From Priapulus caudatus (taxonomy: Eukaryota; Priapulida; Priapulimorpha; Priapulimorphida; Priapulidae): DNA of 30,111 nucleotides. Under the pieces are notes generated by a model. The model was not told where the DNA came from and ran no database searches. It saw only the letters and a list, made by a program, of their open reading frames with translations. Where the stretch lies: positions 743,838 to 773,948 of the forward strand of contig NW_014577078.1 in NCBI RefSeq assembly GCF_000485595.1. The letters run 5' to 3'. This document shows positions 9,801 to 17,066 of this stretch, piece after piece. The position numbers were made by a program, and so were the translations under genes. Numbering within the stretch: the stretch's first letter is position 1; each line of letters begins with the position of its first letter.

Positions 9801-12800
9801 CACACAGCTAATACTTTATTAATAATGAAATAAACTGAACAAAATTAAGGGCCTGTTAAAATTGTCTAAGGGCCTGTTTAAAATTTTGGGTGGGCCTGTT
9901 CACATTTTGGCTAATTTCATGCCCTGAAACTCTGATATTTACCATGGTATTTCACAACATACCTGTGAGTGGTCATCGTATTAACAATTAATGGCATGTA
10001 ATTATCACCATTCTTTCACAGCTACAACTCTGATCTTTTGACCAGGAATGCGGACCTAGAGTTTAGCAACGCTAGGCTATCTGAAGTGAATAGTGAGCTG
10101 GAAGCTCAAATCACCGCCACGGAACAGATCAACGTTATGCTGTCTAACGACTTGGAAGCCGTGAGAGTGCAGTATCAGAGGTTGTATTGGACCAGTGATC
10201 TCTCTTCCTTGCACCTTGTATTCTCATTGAAATACCTCTGGCAACCAGATATCTTGTCATTGGTGTCACTACTGATATCATGTATTTTGTAGCTATTTTA
10301 TACGAGTCGCGTGCACCGCTCTTGCTCTCACGCTCAGAACTTTATCACAGTTCTCAGATGGAACTGGACAAGCAGAAGGCTATCGAAGAAGAGAGTATCA
10401 TGTATTTTGTAGCTATTTTATACGAGTCGCGTGCACCACTCTTGCTCTCACGCTCAGAACATTACCACAGTTCTCAGATGGAGCTGGACAAGCAGAAGGT
10501 GATCGAAGAAGAGAACCAGGAGCTGAAGGTGAGGCTGGCCGAGGTCGAGGAGCGGAGGTCGTTGATAGATGCAGAGTTGTATCAGCTGCGCAAGGACGTG
10601 TCGACGCTGGAGAAGAACAACAGGAGGCTATCTGCAGACGAGCGCAGCACACTCACGTCAAACATGGGAACGACGGGCTGCCTCCCTCGTTCTCATACTG
10701 TTCTGACGTGAGTGTGCTGCGCTCGTACGTCGTTCCCATGTTTGCTGCCTCCCTCGTTCTCCGTATATGTCGTGTTGTTTGCTGCGTTGTTCTCATACTG
10801 TTCTGAATGTGTACAAGCTGTTGTGTTGTTTTCGTGCTCATGCTCATATTATCAGTCCTTGTGTTTTGGAAAAGGCAGGCGAGTGAAAAATCACACACTT
10901 TGGCTTGCCGAGGTGTGTGATTTGCATCCGAGTGCCCACAGGCTACGGGTACGGTAGCCGTATCTTAATGTCTCGAGGCTACGGGTATGGTAGTCCATTT
11001 GCGCATGCGCCGCTTTCCCACAAAATAATGCCGTTCACTAGCTATTAATTAATCTCCAGCCTAATAATTGAGTTAATTATTAATTAATTAATTAATTAGC
11101 TAGCCTACACTAGTTGTTTTGGATTGATTGTCAGTTCAAATGCAAAATATTGAAAGAAAAAGGTTATACACCATAGACTGTTTATCTCTTTTTACACGCG
11201 TATATAAGACTAGCTGCGGGTACCCACCCGCTGCGCTGGGTAAAATCTTGCTACTAATTCATACTACTAATAATGGGACACAATAGGAACATTGGGTAAA
11301 AATCGACAATAACATTGCACACAATATTAATATTTAGAAATGAGTGTAATAAGATAATAAGCATGGGAAAAACGAAAAAACTGTTACGTATGACATTTAT
11401 ATGACAGCACAACCGAACTTAGAACCGTTGGGACATAATAGTAATATGGTGTAAATGAGAAAAAGTTATTATAACAGCATGTAGGAATTGGTTGGACTTT
11501 TCATTTGAAAGCCCCTTGATAAAGAATGTTTTTCGTTTTATTCTCTGGTGCAAATATGTAGAGATTGCTGGCGTCTCCAGCTCTTGCGCTCCCACTTACA
11601 GCTGTCCATTGTCAGATCGTACCATGAATAAAAGGAATATAGTATAAGGACAAATTTGTCATTATTAGCTGCTCATAGTATAGATAGAGACACGCAGCCA
11701 TGCACATTGAAATGAAGAAATTTTCCTACTGAATCAGAAACTGCATAGCTTTCGAATGGTACAATGCATTCTGAGATCGTAGCATCTGAACTGAACCTCT
11801 GAGCTGAATGAGTAGTACCTCTGAACTGGTGAAACTGGTGCTGGTTGTGGTGTGTTTTAGTATTGGTTTCGGTTTCACAATACCAGCAGCCGGATGAGGT
11901 GAGGGAATCGATTTTTCTGTGTGTGGCAGCGCTGTACAGTGAGTGATGACATTGTGTGAAGATTGACGAATTGACGGGTTTTTCACGGATTTTTGGGTGA
12001 GTTTGACGGTTTGACAGGTTTTTTTCATCTAGGAACACTCCCCGGGTATAACAGATGGCCGATATAAGATAACCGAGTCGGTTTATTGTTAGTGTTAATG
12101 TTAGGGTTAGAGTTGAGGTTGGGGTTGGGGTTGGTGTTAGGGTTAGGGATAGGGTTACTGTTTGTACTTGTGTGTGGGACTGCCGTGTACTCGTAGTATC
12201 CATAGCTTCGAGACATTAAGATACGGCAGCAGCGCATGCGTAGTGTGACTGGCTAACGTACCCGTAGCCTCTGCGAAAATAAAACACGAAGCGAGGTGTG
12301 CGTTTTGATCATGCTTAGATGCGCGTTTTTTCGCACTTCTCCTGATCAATCGAGGCGCGCGATGGCACGCGAGCGCGATCGCGCACCTTAAAACACAAGG
12401 ACTGTATTATCACCTTTTTTGTTTTTGCTTTGAAGCTGGATTCTCAGGATAAGGAATTGATGGGATATGACGTTAGCAATGGAAAGTTAAAGGCTGATTT
12501 CACAACACTTCAGGTCAGTATAGATATTCTCATTGATGTGAAAAATCTGGTGGGTGAGGTTAGTTACTTTGTAAATATCATTGAAGCATTTGTATAAAGG
12601 TGTATGTTGTGCACTGTATTCACAGGTGGTGTTATATGTTTATAAGATTTTATATTTGCTTTTATATATCTCATAGACACTTATTATATTTCTTGGTTGA
12701 AGTAGCCTGAATCAGCACTTTAGGAGTTGGTAGATCAGTAAACCAACCTGTCCTACTAGCAATTGTCCCCCTTGCCACACTAGCATTCAATACTTATATA

Positions 12801-13327
12801 CGTGTACAAGTTATATACAGCTGAAAAATTCTATCAAGGTTGTATTGTGTTACAGCATAATAGGAAATCTTTTAATGGTAGCCTACTTTGTCACTCCGGT
12901 GTAGTGCGTGGAATGTTTGTGACACTCATGTATGTATTGTGATGTTTTTATTCAATTCAGGCACTTCATCAACAAACTAAAGCTGATCTGGACAAGGTAT
13001 GAGTTGCTCATAAAAGTGATGGTTTATTTGTGGTGATTCCTGTTTTTGGTCATACCATCACTGTTTAATCACAGTGGTTTAGATATTGCAACATTGACTT
13101 GACTTGGATATTATGGAGTACAATTGTTTCGTGATACAGTCAGGTGTTGTTATTTATATGAGTTGTAGCATCGCATCAAAATTCTGTTCATGTTGTCTTA
13201 GCTGTGATGTTGTGATTGGATTCTAGCGGAGGGAGGATTTAGAGCAGTGTGAAGCCAGAATTGAGCAGCTGCTGGACAGTGTTGAGGTACTTAGATGGTC
13301 TCGTAGTAATGATTCAATGTTCACGCT

Positions 13328-13360
<33 letters not shown>

Positions 13361-16300
13361 ATGCATGGGTGCGTGCGTGCATGTGTGAGTGTGTATGGAT
13401 GTGTGCGTGTGTGGGTATGAGCCTGAGTGTGTGTACAGCTACGTTTATTTGCATGGCTACTTTAGTAAGCCAAATGGCATAATTGGCTTTTATATTACAA
13501 TAGTTAACATTTACTAGTGTGTAACGTAACTTCTGTGCTATTGTAGCCGTATATTGGTTGAGTCATTTTATCAGTGCATGTAAATTTTTGTGTTTGTTTT
13601 GTTCGATTAATTAACTATGGAGTAATTGATTTGCGGAGAGTGAGTGTTATTACCTCCGCCAGGGGCTTGGCGGGGGTTATGTTTTCACCGGCGTGTGTTA
13701 GAGTGTTGGTTTGTGGGTTTGTGGGTTTGTTAACATGCACGTTTCAGTTCACTTCCGCTAGGTGCGCTGGCTGTAGACTTACAATCACGCAACCACAGGC
13801 TAAGGGGCAACCACAGTCCTCCCCCACCTGCACGCTCGCACTAATCCGGATCCAATTAATTATTTAATTAATTAATTAATTAATTAATTTTTCCACTTAA
13901 TTAATTAATTAATTAATAAAAAATTTCACATTGAGAGAATTCAGCTGCCTTGGCGGAGGTCTGTGCTCTCCGAGTGCTCTAGTTATTTTTGTGACCATCA
14001 TTTATGATTAATTTTGAGCTTTCTCTCCTCATTTCATAGAAACTGATTATGGAAAAAAAAGACCTAGAAGATTTGTTGAAATATTACACTGACAGAGATG
14101 AATGGTAAATATCACTCTTTATTACGCACTATATTCATTGCTCTTACTGTGAATGCGATAGGTGTACAGTCTACAATTACAGTAACAGTTACAGTATTAG
14201 TCTACAGTTCGTGTGACAGTGCTTATTATCAACCCTAATTGTCTATTGCTTATTCATCCGTGCAGAAATCATTTAGCAAATTCGTGACTGACGTTACAAA
14301 ACAAACGTTTGCACTATTACATTATATAAATTCTTATTTCATACTTTTAGTAGTATGGATAGGGCGGATAGAAGTCTGTTGGAGAACGATAGGAGCCACA
14401 CTTCAGTTGTGTCTATGATGCTGGAATCCGAAAACAAACTCGAGGGTGTATGTTGCATGCCATCCCTACGAATGGAACTTGAAGATTTTGTGAGCGAATC
14501 CTAACGGTTGAATAGCTTCGTTTTGAACCTGCACGTCGTTTCACACTAATGTTATGTCTATGTGTTATGTGAAATTCCAGCGACTAGCTGTTAATTGAGC
14601 CGTTAATCAGGTCGTTCGTTAATCATGTCAAAACCCGGAAAAAAAATATTTTATCGGTTGAATTTAAGGTGGGTGTAACCACGGAGGCATAATGTAGATA
14701 GACACACCACTTAATCTAATCCCCACATTATTCCTAACAATAATAGTTTGTATCGAAATAATATGACATCTAGCAAATGCATTCTCACTCTTGTGGCATA
14801 AGGTATTCCCCTGCAGTCTACATATCATTAGGGAGTGAAAATGTTAGCAGCAAGTATCAATATTGATATTAATATTGTATTTTATAATCTATTAGGAACT
14901 GAAAAGGTTTTAGAAACTATGCGAGGCAGGGAGTATAATTAATACCAATTATTTTTTGCTTCATGGGAATGTTAACTCTTAGTCTTGGTAAAGAAATACG
15001 ACTATCAATAATTATCAGCCAGCAGGTGGCGTTATAAGACGAGTCTGATTTTCTGGTGATGACGTGGGTTGTAACCATAGGTACGGAGGAACCAGGAACT
15101 GCCGTCACCATTTTGCGAGAAGCCAGCTGATTCTGGCAATGTCTCCCTCGATTCTTCGTCGACACACTCTTTGGCTCCTCTCACGCCGGAGGCCATCTCG
15201 CAAGGACGGAGAGAGGCAAGTGTCAATAGCATGGTAACAATTTTGTTGGGGGATGGGGGGGGGTTGCCGACAAGGATTTTATGTGTAGTAGTACAGAGAA
15301 CTAAAGCTGCCAGGGTCTATGTCTCCCTGGGTACGGTCCGGTATACCGGAACATACCCTGGTACTATCTAATATGCCGGACTGTACCTCGCCTACTCCAC
15401 TAACGAGTCTAGGGAGTCGCCTACGCCTACTCCCTAACCCTAACCCTAACCCTAACCATATCAGATAGTTACCAGGGTACGTTCCGGCAGTACCCAGGTA
15501 GACATAGACCCTATCAGCAGAACTAAAACATTGATGTATATTCTTGTGGCATTGTGATATTTTAGGGTGATCACTGTCTCGCTCTTATTGCATTCATAGT
15601 AATGAGTAATTTATTATTGCTTTTTTGTAGCTGAGAAATGATGTAAAGCGTACAGTTTTTGAACACAGTCAAGAAGTAAGGTAAGAGTAATTGTTGATTC
15701 TGATAATAGGTTTTTGCATAACGATAATGTCATTGTGATGTTAAGATTGCAACAGCCATCATAAACAGTCCCACCACCAGGGTAATAATAATTCATTTTC
15801 CTTGCTTATAGCAAAATTTATTGTCATTAAAATCATTAAACTATTACATGTTATAATATCGTAATACCGGCTAATTTTTCACTTTTGGCACAATGAATAT
15901 GCTTTCATGTGTCCATCAGTCAATATGTCCCATGAGTTGCTATATAATTGAATCATTTTTTAGATTGCCGGAAGCTGTGGGCGTGATAGAGAAGCCTAGC
16001 GATGAACTGAATTCAAGGTAAGCTGGAGTTGAATCAGAATGTAGTGAGACTCTGTACTTTTATATTATTGATCAGAAGTGTATTGATTTTTGAGTATATT
16101 CATGAAGACAACTGTGGCAGTTCTGACTCGCAATCATTTCCAAGAAAATATCGTGAGGTATACTTAAGCATAAAGCCATGTAACTTTAGCTCATTGCTTC
16201 GTTACTGTGTAAGACGCAGCGATATCAAAGCTCGTGTCATAGACCGATGTTAACATTTCGATGAGGGAAAGTGTCCGTTGATAAACTCTGTACACTTTTT

Positions 16301-17066
16301 CCTCTTGCATTCATTTGTCAGTGTCTGTGATGACAACGACAGCAAGGAAGGACCCTGTGACCAATCAGAGGTGCTGAGTACACGTAGCGATGATGAGTCA
16401 AAGGCGGGACAACGCGGCAATGACGAAGACAAGTCGGCATCGCGCGGTGATGCTGAGAAGCTTTCGTGCAGCGACGACGAGGGAGGGACAGCTCTGCTAC
16501 ATAGCAACAACAACAACATGGATGCAGTGTCACGCTGCAACGACGAAAGAGGGACAGCTCTGCTACATAGCAACAACAACAACATGGATGCAGTGTCACA
16601 CTGCGACGACGAGGGAGGGACAGCTCTGCTACATAGCAACAACAACAACATGGATGCAGTGTCACGCTGCAACGAAGAAGGCAAGACAGTCGCGTGCGGC
16701 CATGACAAACGCAATAATGCGGCATGCAGCGATGATGATGATGCCAACGACGGGGCATGCGGCAATGACAAAGACAATAATGCGGAATGTAGCGATGACG
16801 ACGCAAACGCCGTGGCATGCGGCAATGACAAAGTCAACGAAGTGGCGTGTGGTGATGACAAAGGCAAGTCGGTGAGCCATGGCGATGGCAAGGGCATGAA
16901 AGGGCTTCTGTCCCGCATATTGAGGGTGATCGATGTTGGCACGGCACTGCGCATTGCCTGCCTCCTGCTCGTGGCTGGCTACCTCGCATGGCTGTGTCAG
17001 GGCAATGGAACTCGTCTCATCATGAGCCATGTCCGGCTGACACAGTACGGTCCGCATCCCATTTAG
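6678..17066 (+). CDS. KASH5: KASH5-like outer nuclear membrane dynein adaptor (spliced, at least 15 coding exons)
   Basis: Exons: 6678-6855, 7208-7320, 8374-8492, 8746-8774, 9036-9102, 10022-10180, 10471 (or 10351) to about 10650-10703, 12436-12513, 12961-12996, 13227-13286, 14040-14104, 14351-14489, 15631-15680, 15964-16017, 16322-17066. All introns are GT-AG and phases match at every junction except the unresolved 3' end of exon 7. The order of parts is that of KASH5/CCDC155. First comes a two-part degenerate EF-hand (EEDLIDSVFLMCDVKKEGEV, then ISMSNYKSGIKHWI). The KASH_CCD-type coiled coil follows (YNSDLLTRNADLEFSNARL and KQKVIEEENQELK...). A conserved MPSLRMELEDF patch, a long acidic repeat linker, a membrane span and a luminal tail ending QYGPHPI complete it. 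In vertebrates KASH5 sits in the outer nuclear envelope, binds SUN1 through its tail and dynein light intermediate chain through its EF-hands, and drives meiotic telomere movement. That role is inferred here from architecture. Assignment to the related LRMP/JAW1 is less likely, because that protein lacks the EF-hand part. Confidence 0.85.
7088..7163. mobile_element. 76-bp palindromic element in intron 1, 9-bp TSD
   Basis: Two 38-base arms meet with no spacer (TAGCTCTAGAACTATAGCCC from the left; TAGCTCTAGTACTATAGCCC from the right on the other strand). Exact 9-bp duplications GTTGGTAGT flank it at 7079-7087 and 7164-7172. It has no coding capacity. Confidence 0.88.
7208..7320 (+). CDS. KASH5: KASH5-like exon 2 (EF-hand part 1)
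   Basis: Acceptor TTGCAG, donor GAG|GTGCGC, phase 1 in and phase 0 out. Encodes EEDLIDSVFLMCDVKKEGEV followed by DVSMLLERIREIVASEHE. This aligns by pattern with the first EF-hand of vertebrate KASH5. The loop reads D-V-K-K-E-G-E-V-D-V-S-M: Lys at position 3 and Met at position 12 make calcium binding unlikely, as in the vertebrate protein. Confidence 0.85.
7371..7416. mobile_element. 46-bp palindromic element in intron 2, 7-bp TSD
   Basis: CAAGAGCGTATTAAGTATGC folds back through a TTATAA centre to ...CGCTCTTG. Exact duplications ATCACAT lie at 7364-7370 and 7417-7423. Its ends CAAGAG...CTCTTG are shared with the 40-bp palindrome at 25223-25262. Confidence 0.8.
7427..7745. mobile_element. hAT-like MITE in intron 2, 6-bp TSD
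   Basis: Termini CAGGGTGCAAAATTAAC and (inverted) CAGGGGTAGAAATCAAC. Exact 6-bp direct repeats CATATA lie at 7421-7426 and 7746-7751. The interior has several inverted GGACTCCCT/AGGGAGTCC words. No transposase is present. Confidence 0.72.
7909..8010. repeat. TCTG/TCTA microsatellite in intron 2
   Basis: Runs of TCTG with TGCA interruptions change to TCTA/TTTA units. Confidence 0.85.
8062..8152. repeat. GCAGCAA-rich foldback in intron 2
   Basis: TTTTTTGCAGCAAGTATTTG at the left faces GCTGCTTGCTGCCCTTTTTT at the right, with further GCAGCAAA words between. A short element with inverted ends is likely; no target duplication was found. It is followed by (TA)n at 8162-8182 and a pyrimidine-rich tract at 8208-8280. 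Confidence 0.5.
8374..8492 (+). CDS. KASH5: KASH5-like exon 3 (EF-hand part 2)
   Basis: Acceptor CTTTCAG, donor AG|GTACAT, phase 0 in and phase 2 out. Encodes NSGELHKLRGILHAYCVNNK then ISMSNYKSGIKHWIQQQRM. It matches the second, loop-poor EF-hand of the KASH5 N-terminal domain, ending in an HWI motif comparable to the RDWI of the human protein. Confidence 0.85.
8746..8774 (+). CDS. KASH5: KASH5-like exon 4 (29-nt microexon)
   Basis: Acceptor TTATAG, strong donor CAAG|GTAAGT, phase 2 in and phase 1 out. Encodes SCDDVGNISQ in the linker after the EF-hands. It is accepted because it is the only piece found that bridges the phase 2 end of exon 3 and the phase 1 start of exon 5. Confidence 0.72.
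9036..9102 (+). CDS. KASH5: KASH5-like exon 5 (linker)
   Basis: Acceptor ATAACAG, donor AG|GTATGA, phase 1 in and phase 2 out. Encodes VLPPDMHNITYGSIEDCAED then KH, an acidic linker between the EF-hand domain and the coiled coil. The frame stays open past the donor for 21 more codons, so intron retention would give a short alternative C-terminus. Confidence 0.7.
9558..9926. mobile_element. hAT-like MITE in intron 5, 6-bp TSD
   Basis: Termini CAGTGCGTGAAATTAGCG and (inverted) CAGGGCATGAAATTAGCC. Exact 6-bp flanks AAACTC lie at 9552-9557 and 9927-9932. The right part has three imperfect GGGCCTGTTNAAAATT direct repeats. Confidence 0.75.
10022..10180 (+). CDS. KASH5: KASH5-like exon 6 (start of coiled coil)
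   Basis: Acceptor TTCACAG, donor AG|GTTGTA (weak), phase 2 in and phase 2 out. Encodes SYNSDLLTRNADLEFSNARL, continuing as SEVNSELEAQITATEQINVM and LSNDLEAVRVQYQR. The heptad pattern and the DLEFSNARL signature correspond to the DLELSNRRL segment that opens the KASH5 coiled coil. Confidence 0.85.
10276..10515 (+). repeat. 120-bp tandem duplication spanning intron 6 and exon 7
   Basis: The unit starting TATCATGTATTTTGTAGCTA occurs at 10276 and again at 10396, exactly 120 bases apart, with only a few differences. It contains the end of the intron, a splice acceptor (CACAG|TTCTCAG) and the first 45 bases of exon 7. Because 120 is divisible by three, the frame is open through both copies. Confidence 0.9.
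10471..10703 (+). CDS. KASH5: KASH5-like exon 7 (coiled coil; 3' end unresolved)
   Basis: Acceptor CCACAG at 10470, phase 2 in. Encodes SSQMELDKQKVIEEENQELK, then VRLAEVEERRSLIDAELYQL and RKDVSTLEKNNRRLSADE, a good coiled coil matching the KASH5 central region. An identical acceptor lies 120 bases upstream (10350) because of a tandem duplication. The 3' end is uncertain. Exon 8 requires phase 0, but the strong donor AC|GTGAGT at 10709 is phase 2. The phase 0 donor AAG|GTGAGG at 10529 would remove most of the coil. The exon runs into scrambled short repeats from 10638, which may have destroyed or replaced the original donor. Confidence 0.68.
10638..10806. repeat. scrambled inverted and direct repeats at the exon 7 end
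   Basis: A 23-base segment at 10638-10660 is exactly inverted at 10704-10726. A 16-base segment at 10660-10675 is exactly inverted at 10728-10743. GCTGCCTCCCTCGTTCTC repeats directly at 10677 and 10744. GTTCTCATACTGTTCTGA repeats at 10689 and 10789. Confidence 0.88.
10853..12404. mobile_element. 1.55-kb non-autonomous hAT-like element in intron 7, 6-bp TSD
   Basis: Termini CAGTCCTTGTGTTTT in inverted orientation, with direct repeats TATTAT at 10847-10852 and 12405-12410. Subterminal segments also match in inverted order, for example CCGTATCTTAATGTCTCGA at about 10958 versus about 12205. GC-rich ends enclose an AT-rich interior and a degenerate TTAGGG tract at 12086-12157. No transposase frame is recognised. 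Removing it restores a short intron ending in the exon 8 polypyrimidine tract. Confidence 0.75.
12086..12157. repeat. degenerate telomere-like (TTAGGG) tract
   Basis: GTTAGGG, GTTGGGG and GTTAGAG variants follow one another inside the 10853-12404 element. Confidence 0.75.
12436..12513 (+). CDS. KASH5: KASH5-like exon 8
   Basis: Polypyrimidine acceptor ending TTTGAAG, donor CAG|GTCAGT, phase 0 to 0. Encodes LDSQDKELMGYDVSNGKLKA then DFTTLQ, continuing the coiled coil. Confidence 0.75.
12961..12996 (+). CDS. KASH5: KASH5-like exon 9 (36 nt)
   Basis: Acceptor ATTCAG, donor AAG|GTATGA, phase 0 to 0. Encodes ALHQQTKADLDK, coiled coil. Confidence 0.75.
13227..13286 (+). CDS. KASH5: KASH5-like exon 10
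   Basis: Acceptor TTCTAG, donor GAG|GTACTT, phase 0 to 0. Encodes RREDLEQCEARIEQLLDSVE, a coiled coil with regular hydrophobic spacing. Confidence 0.78.
13330..13436. repeat. (TG)n microsatellite in intron 10
   Basis: About 14 TG units are followed by a degenerate TGTG/GCGTG stretch. Alternating purine-pyrimidine runs can adopt Z-DNA. No function is inferred. Confidence 0.9.
13652..13981. mobile_element. element with ACCTCCGCC...GGCGGAGGT ends in intron 10
   Basis: The left end ACCTCCGCCAGGGG faces the right segment CCTTGGCGGAGGT. Direct repeats GTTATT lie at 13646-13651 and 13982-13987. A (TTAA)n palindrome occupies 13855-13917. The right part (GGCGGAGGTCTGTGCTCTCC) resembles a short repeat I recall from many aquatic animal genomes, whose class I cannot name with certainty. 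Confidence 0.65.
14040..14104 (+). CDS. KASH5: KASH5-like exon 11
   Basis: Acceptor TTTCATAG, donor TG|GTAAAT, phase 0 in and phase 2 out. Encodes KLIMEKKDLEDLLKYYTDRD then E. This is the last strong coiled-coil segment. Confidence 0.76.
14351..14489 (+). CDS. KASH5: KASH5-like exon 12
   Basis: Acceptor CTTTTAG, donor TTT|GTGAGC, phase 2 in and phase 0 out. Encodes a Ser-rich segment and then GVCCMPSLRMELEDF, which resembles the PPSLGLEIEAI patch after the coiled coil of vertebrate KASH5. A weaker donor inside the exon (GAG|GGTGTATG region, about 14445) would break the phase. Confidence 0.72.
15306..15518. mobile_element. 213-bp MITE, GCTG..AGGGTCTATGTC family, 9-bp TSD, intron 12
   Basis: Ends GCTGCCAGGGTCTATGTC and (inverted) GCTGATAGGGTCTATGTC, with exact 9-bp duplications AGAACTAAA at 15297-15305 and 15519-15527. 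It is the longer relative of the 6523-6589 element. It contains a CCCTAA tract at 15432-15457. Confidence 0.88.
15432..15457. repeat. (CCCTAA)n telomere-like run
   Basis: Four uninterrupted CCCTAA units lie inside the 15306-15518 element. Confidence 0.9.
15631..15680 (+). CDS. KASH5: KASH5-like exon 13
   Basis: Acceptor TTTTGTAG, strong donor AAG|GTAAGA, phase 0 in and phase 2 out. Encodes LRNDVKRTVFEHSQEV. Confidence 0.75.
15964..16017 (+). CDS. KASH5: KASH5-like exon 14
   Basis: Acceptor TTTTTAG, strong donor AAG|GTAAGC, phase 2 to 2. Encodes RLPEAVGVIEKPSDELNS. Confidence 0.75.
16322..17066 (+). CDS. KASH5: KASH5-like exon 15 (acidic repeats, membrane span, KASH tail)
   Basis: Acceptor TTTGTCAG, phase 2 in; stop TAG at 17064-17066. 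It encodes an Asp/Asn/Cys-rich linker with three near-identical 22-residue repeats (GTALLHSNNNNMDAVSRC core) and further degenerate CxDDD.NxxACGND units. A basic GLLSRILRVI precedes a membrane span of about 21 residues (VGTALRIACLLLVAGYLAWL, 16935-16997). A luminal tail of 23 residues starts at Cys and ends SHVRLTQYGPHPI. A tail-anchored protein with a short aromatic/proline-ended luminal peptide is the hallmark of KASH proteins. Confidence 0.85.
16485..16675 (+). repeat. 66-bp coding tandem repeat, three copies
   Basis: The word GCTCTGCTACATAGCAACAA recurs at 16491, 16557 and 16623, exactly 66 bases apart. Each unit adds 22 residues in frame to the KASH5-like linker. The copies are nearly identical, so the array is recent and probably variable in copy number. 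Confidence 0.9.

Noticed and set aside
10712-10957. 81-codon plus-strand frame after exon 7
   Set aside because: It runs through the scrambled repeats and into the end of a transposon, and is not in phase with the neighbouring exons.
16250-16954. Long minus-strand frames of 166-234 codons opposite the last exon
   Set aside because: They are antisense shadows of the repeat-rich KASH5-like exon; their Ser/Leu and Cys-rich translations mirror its repeats.
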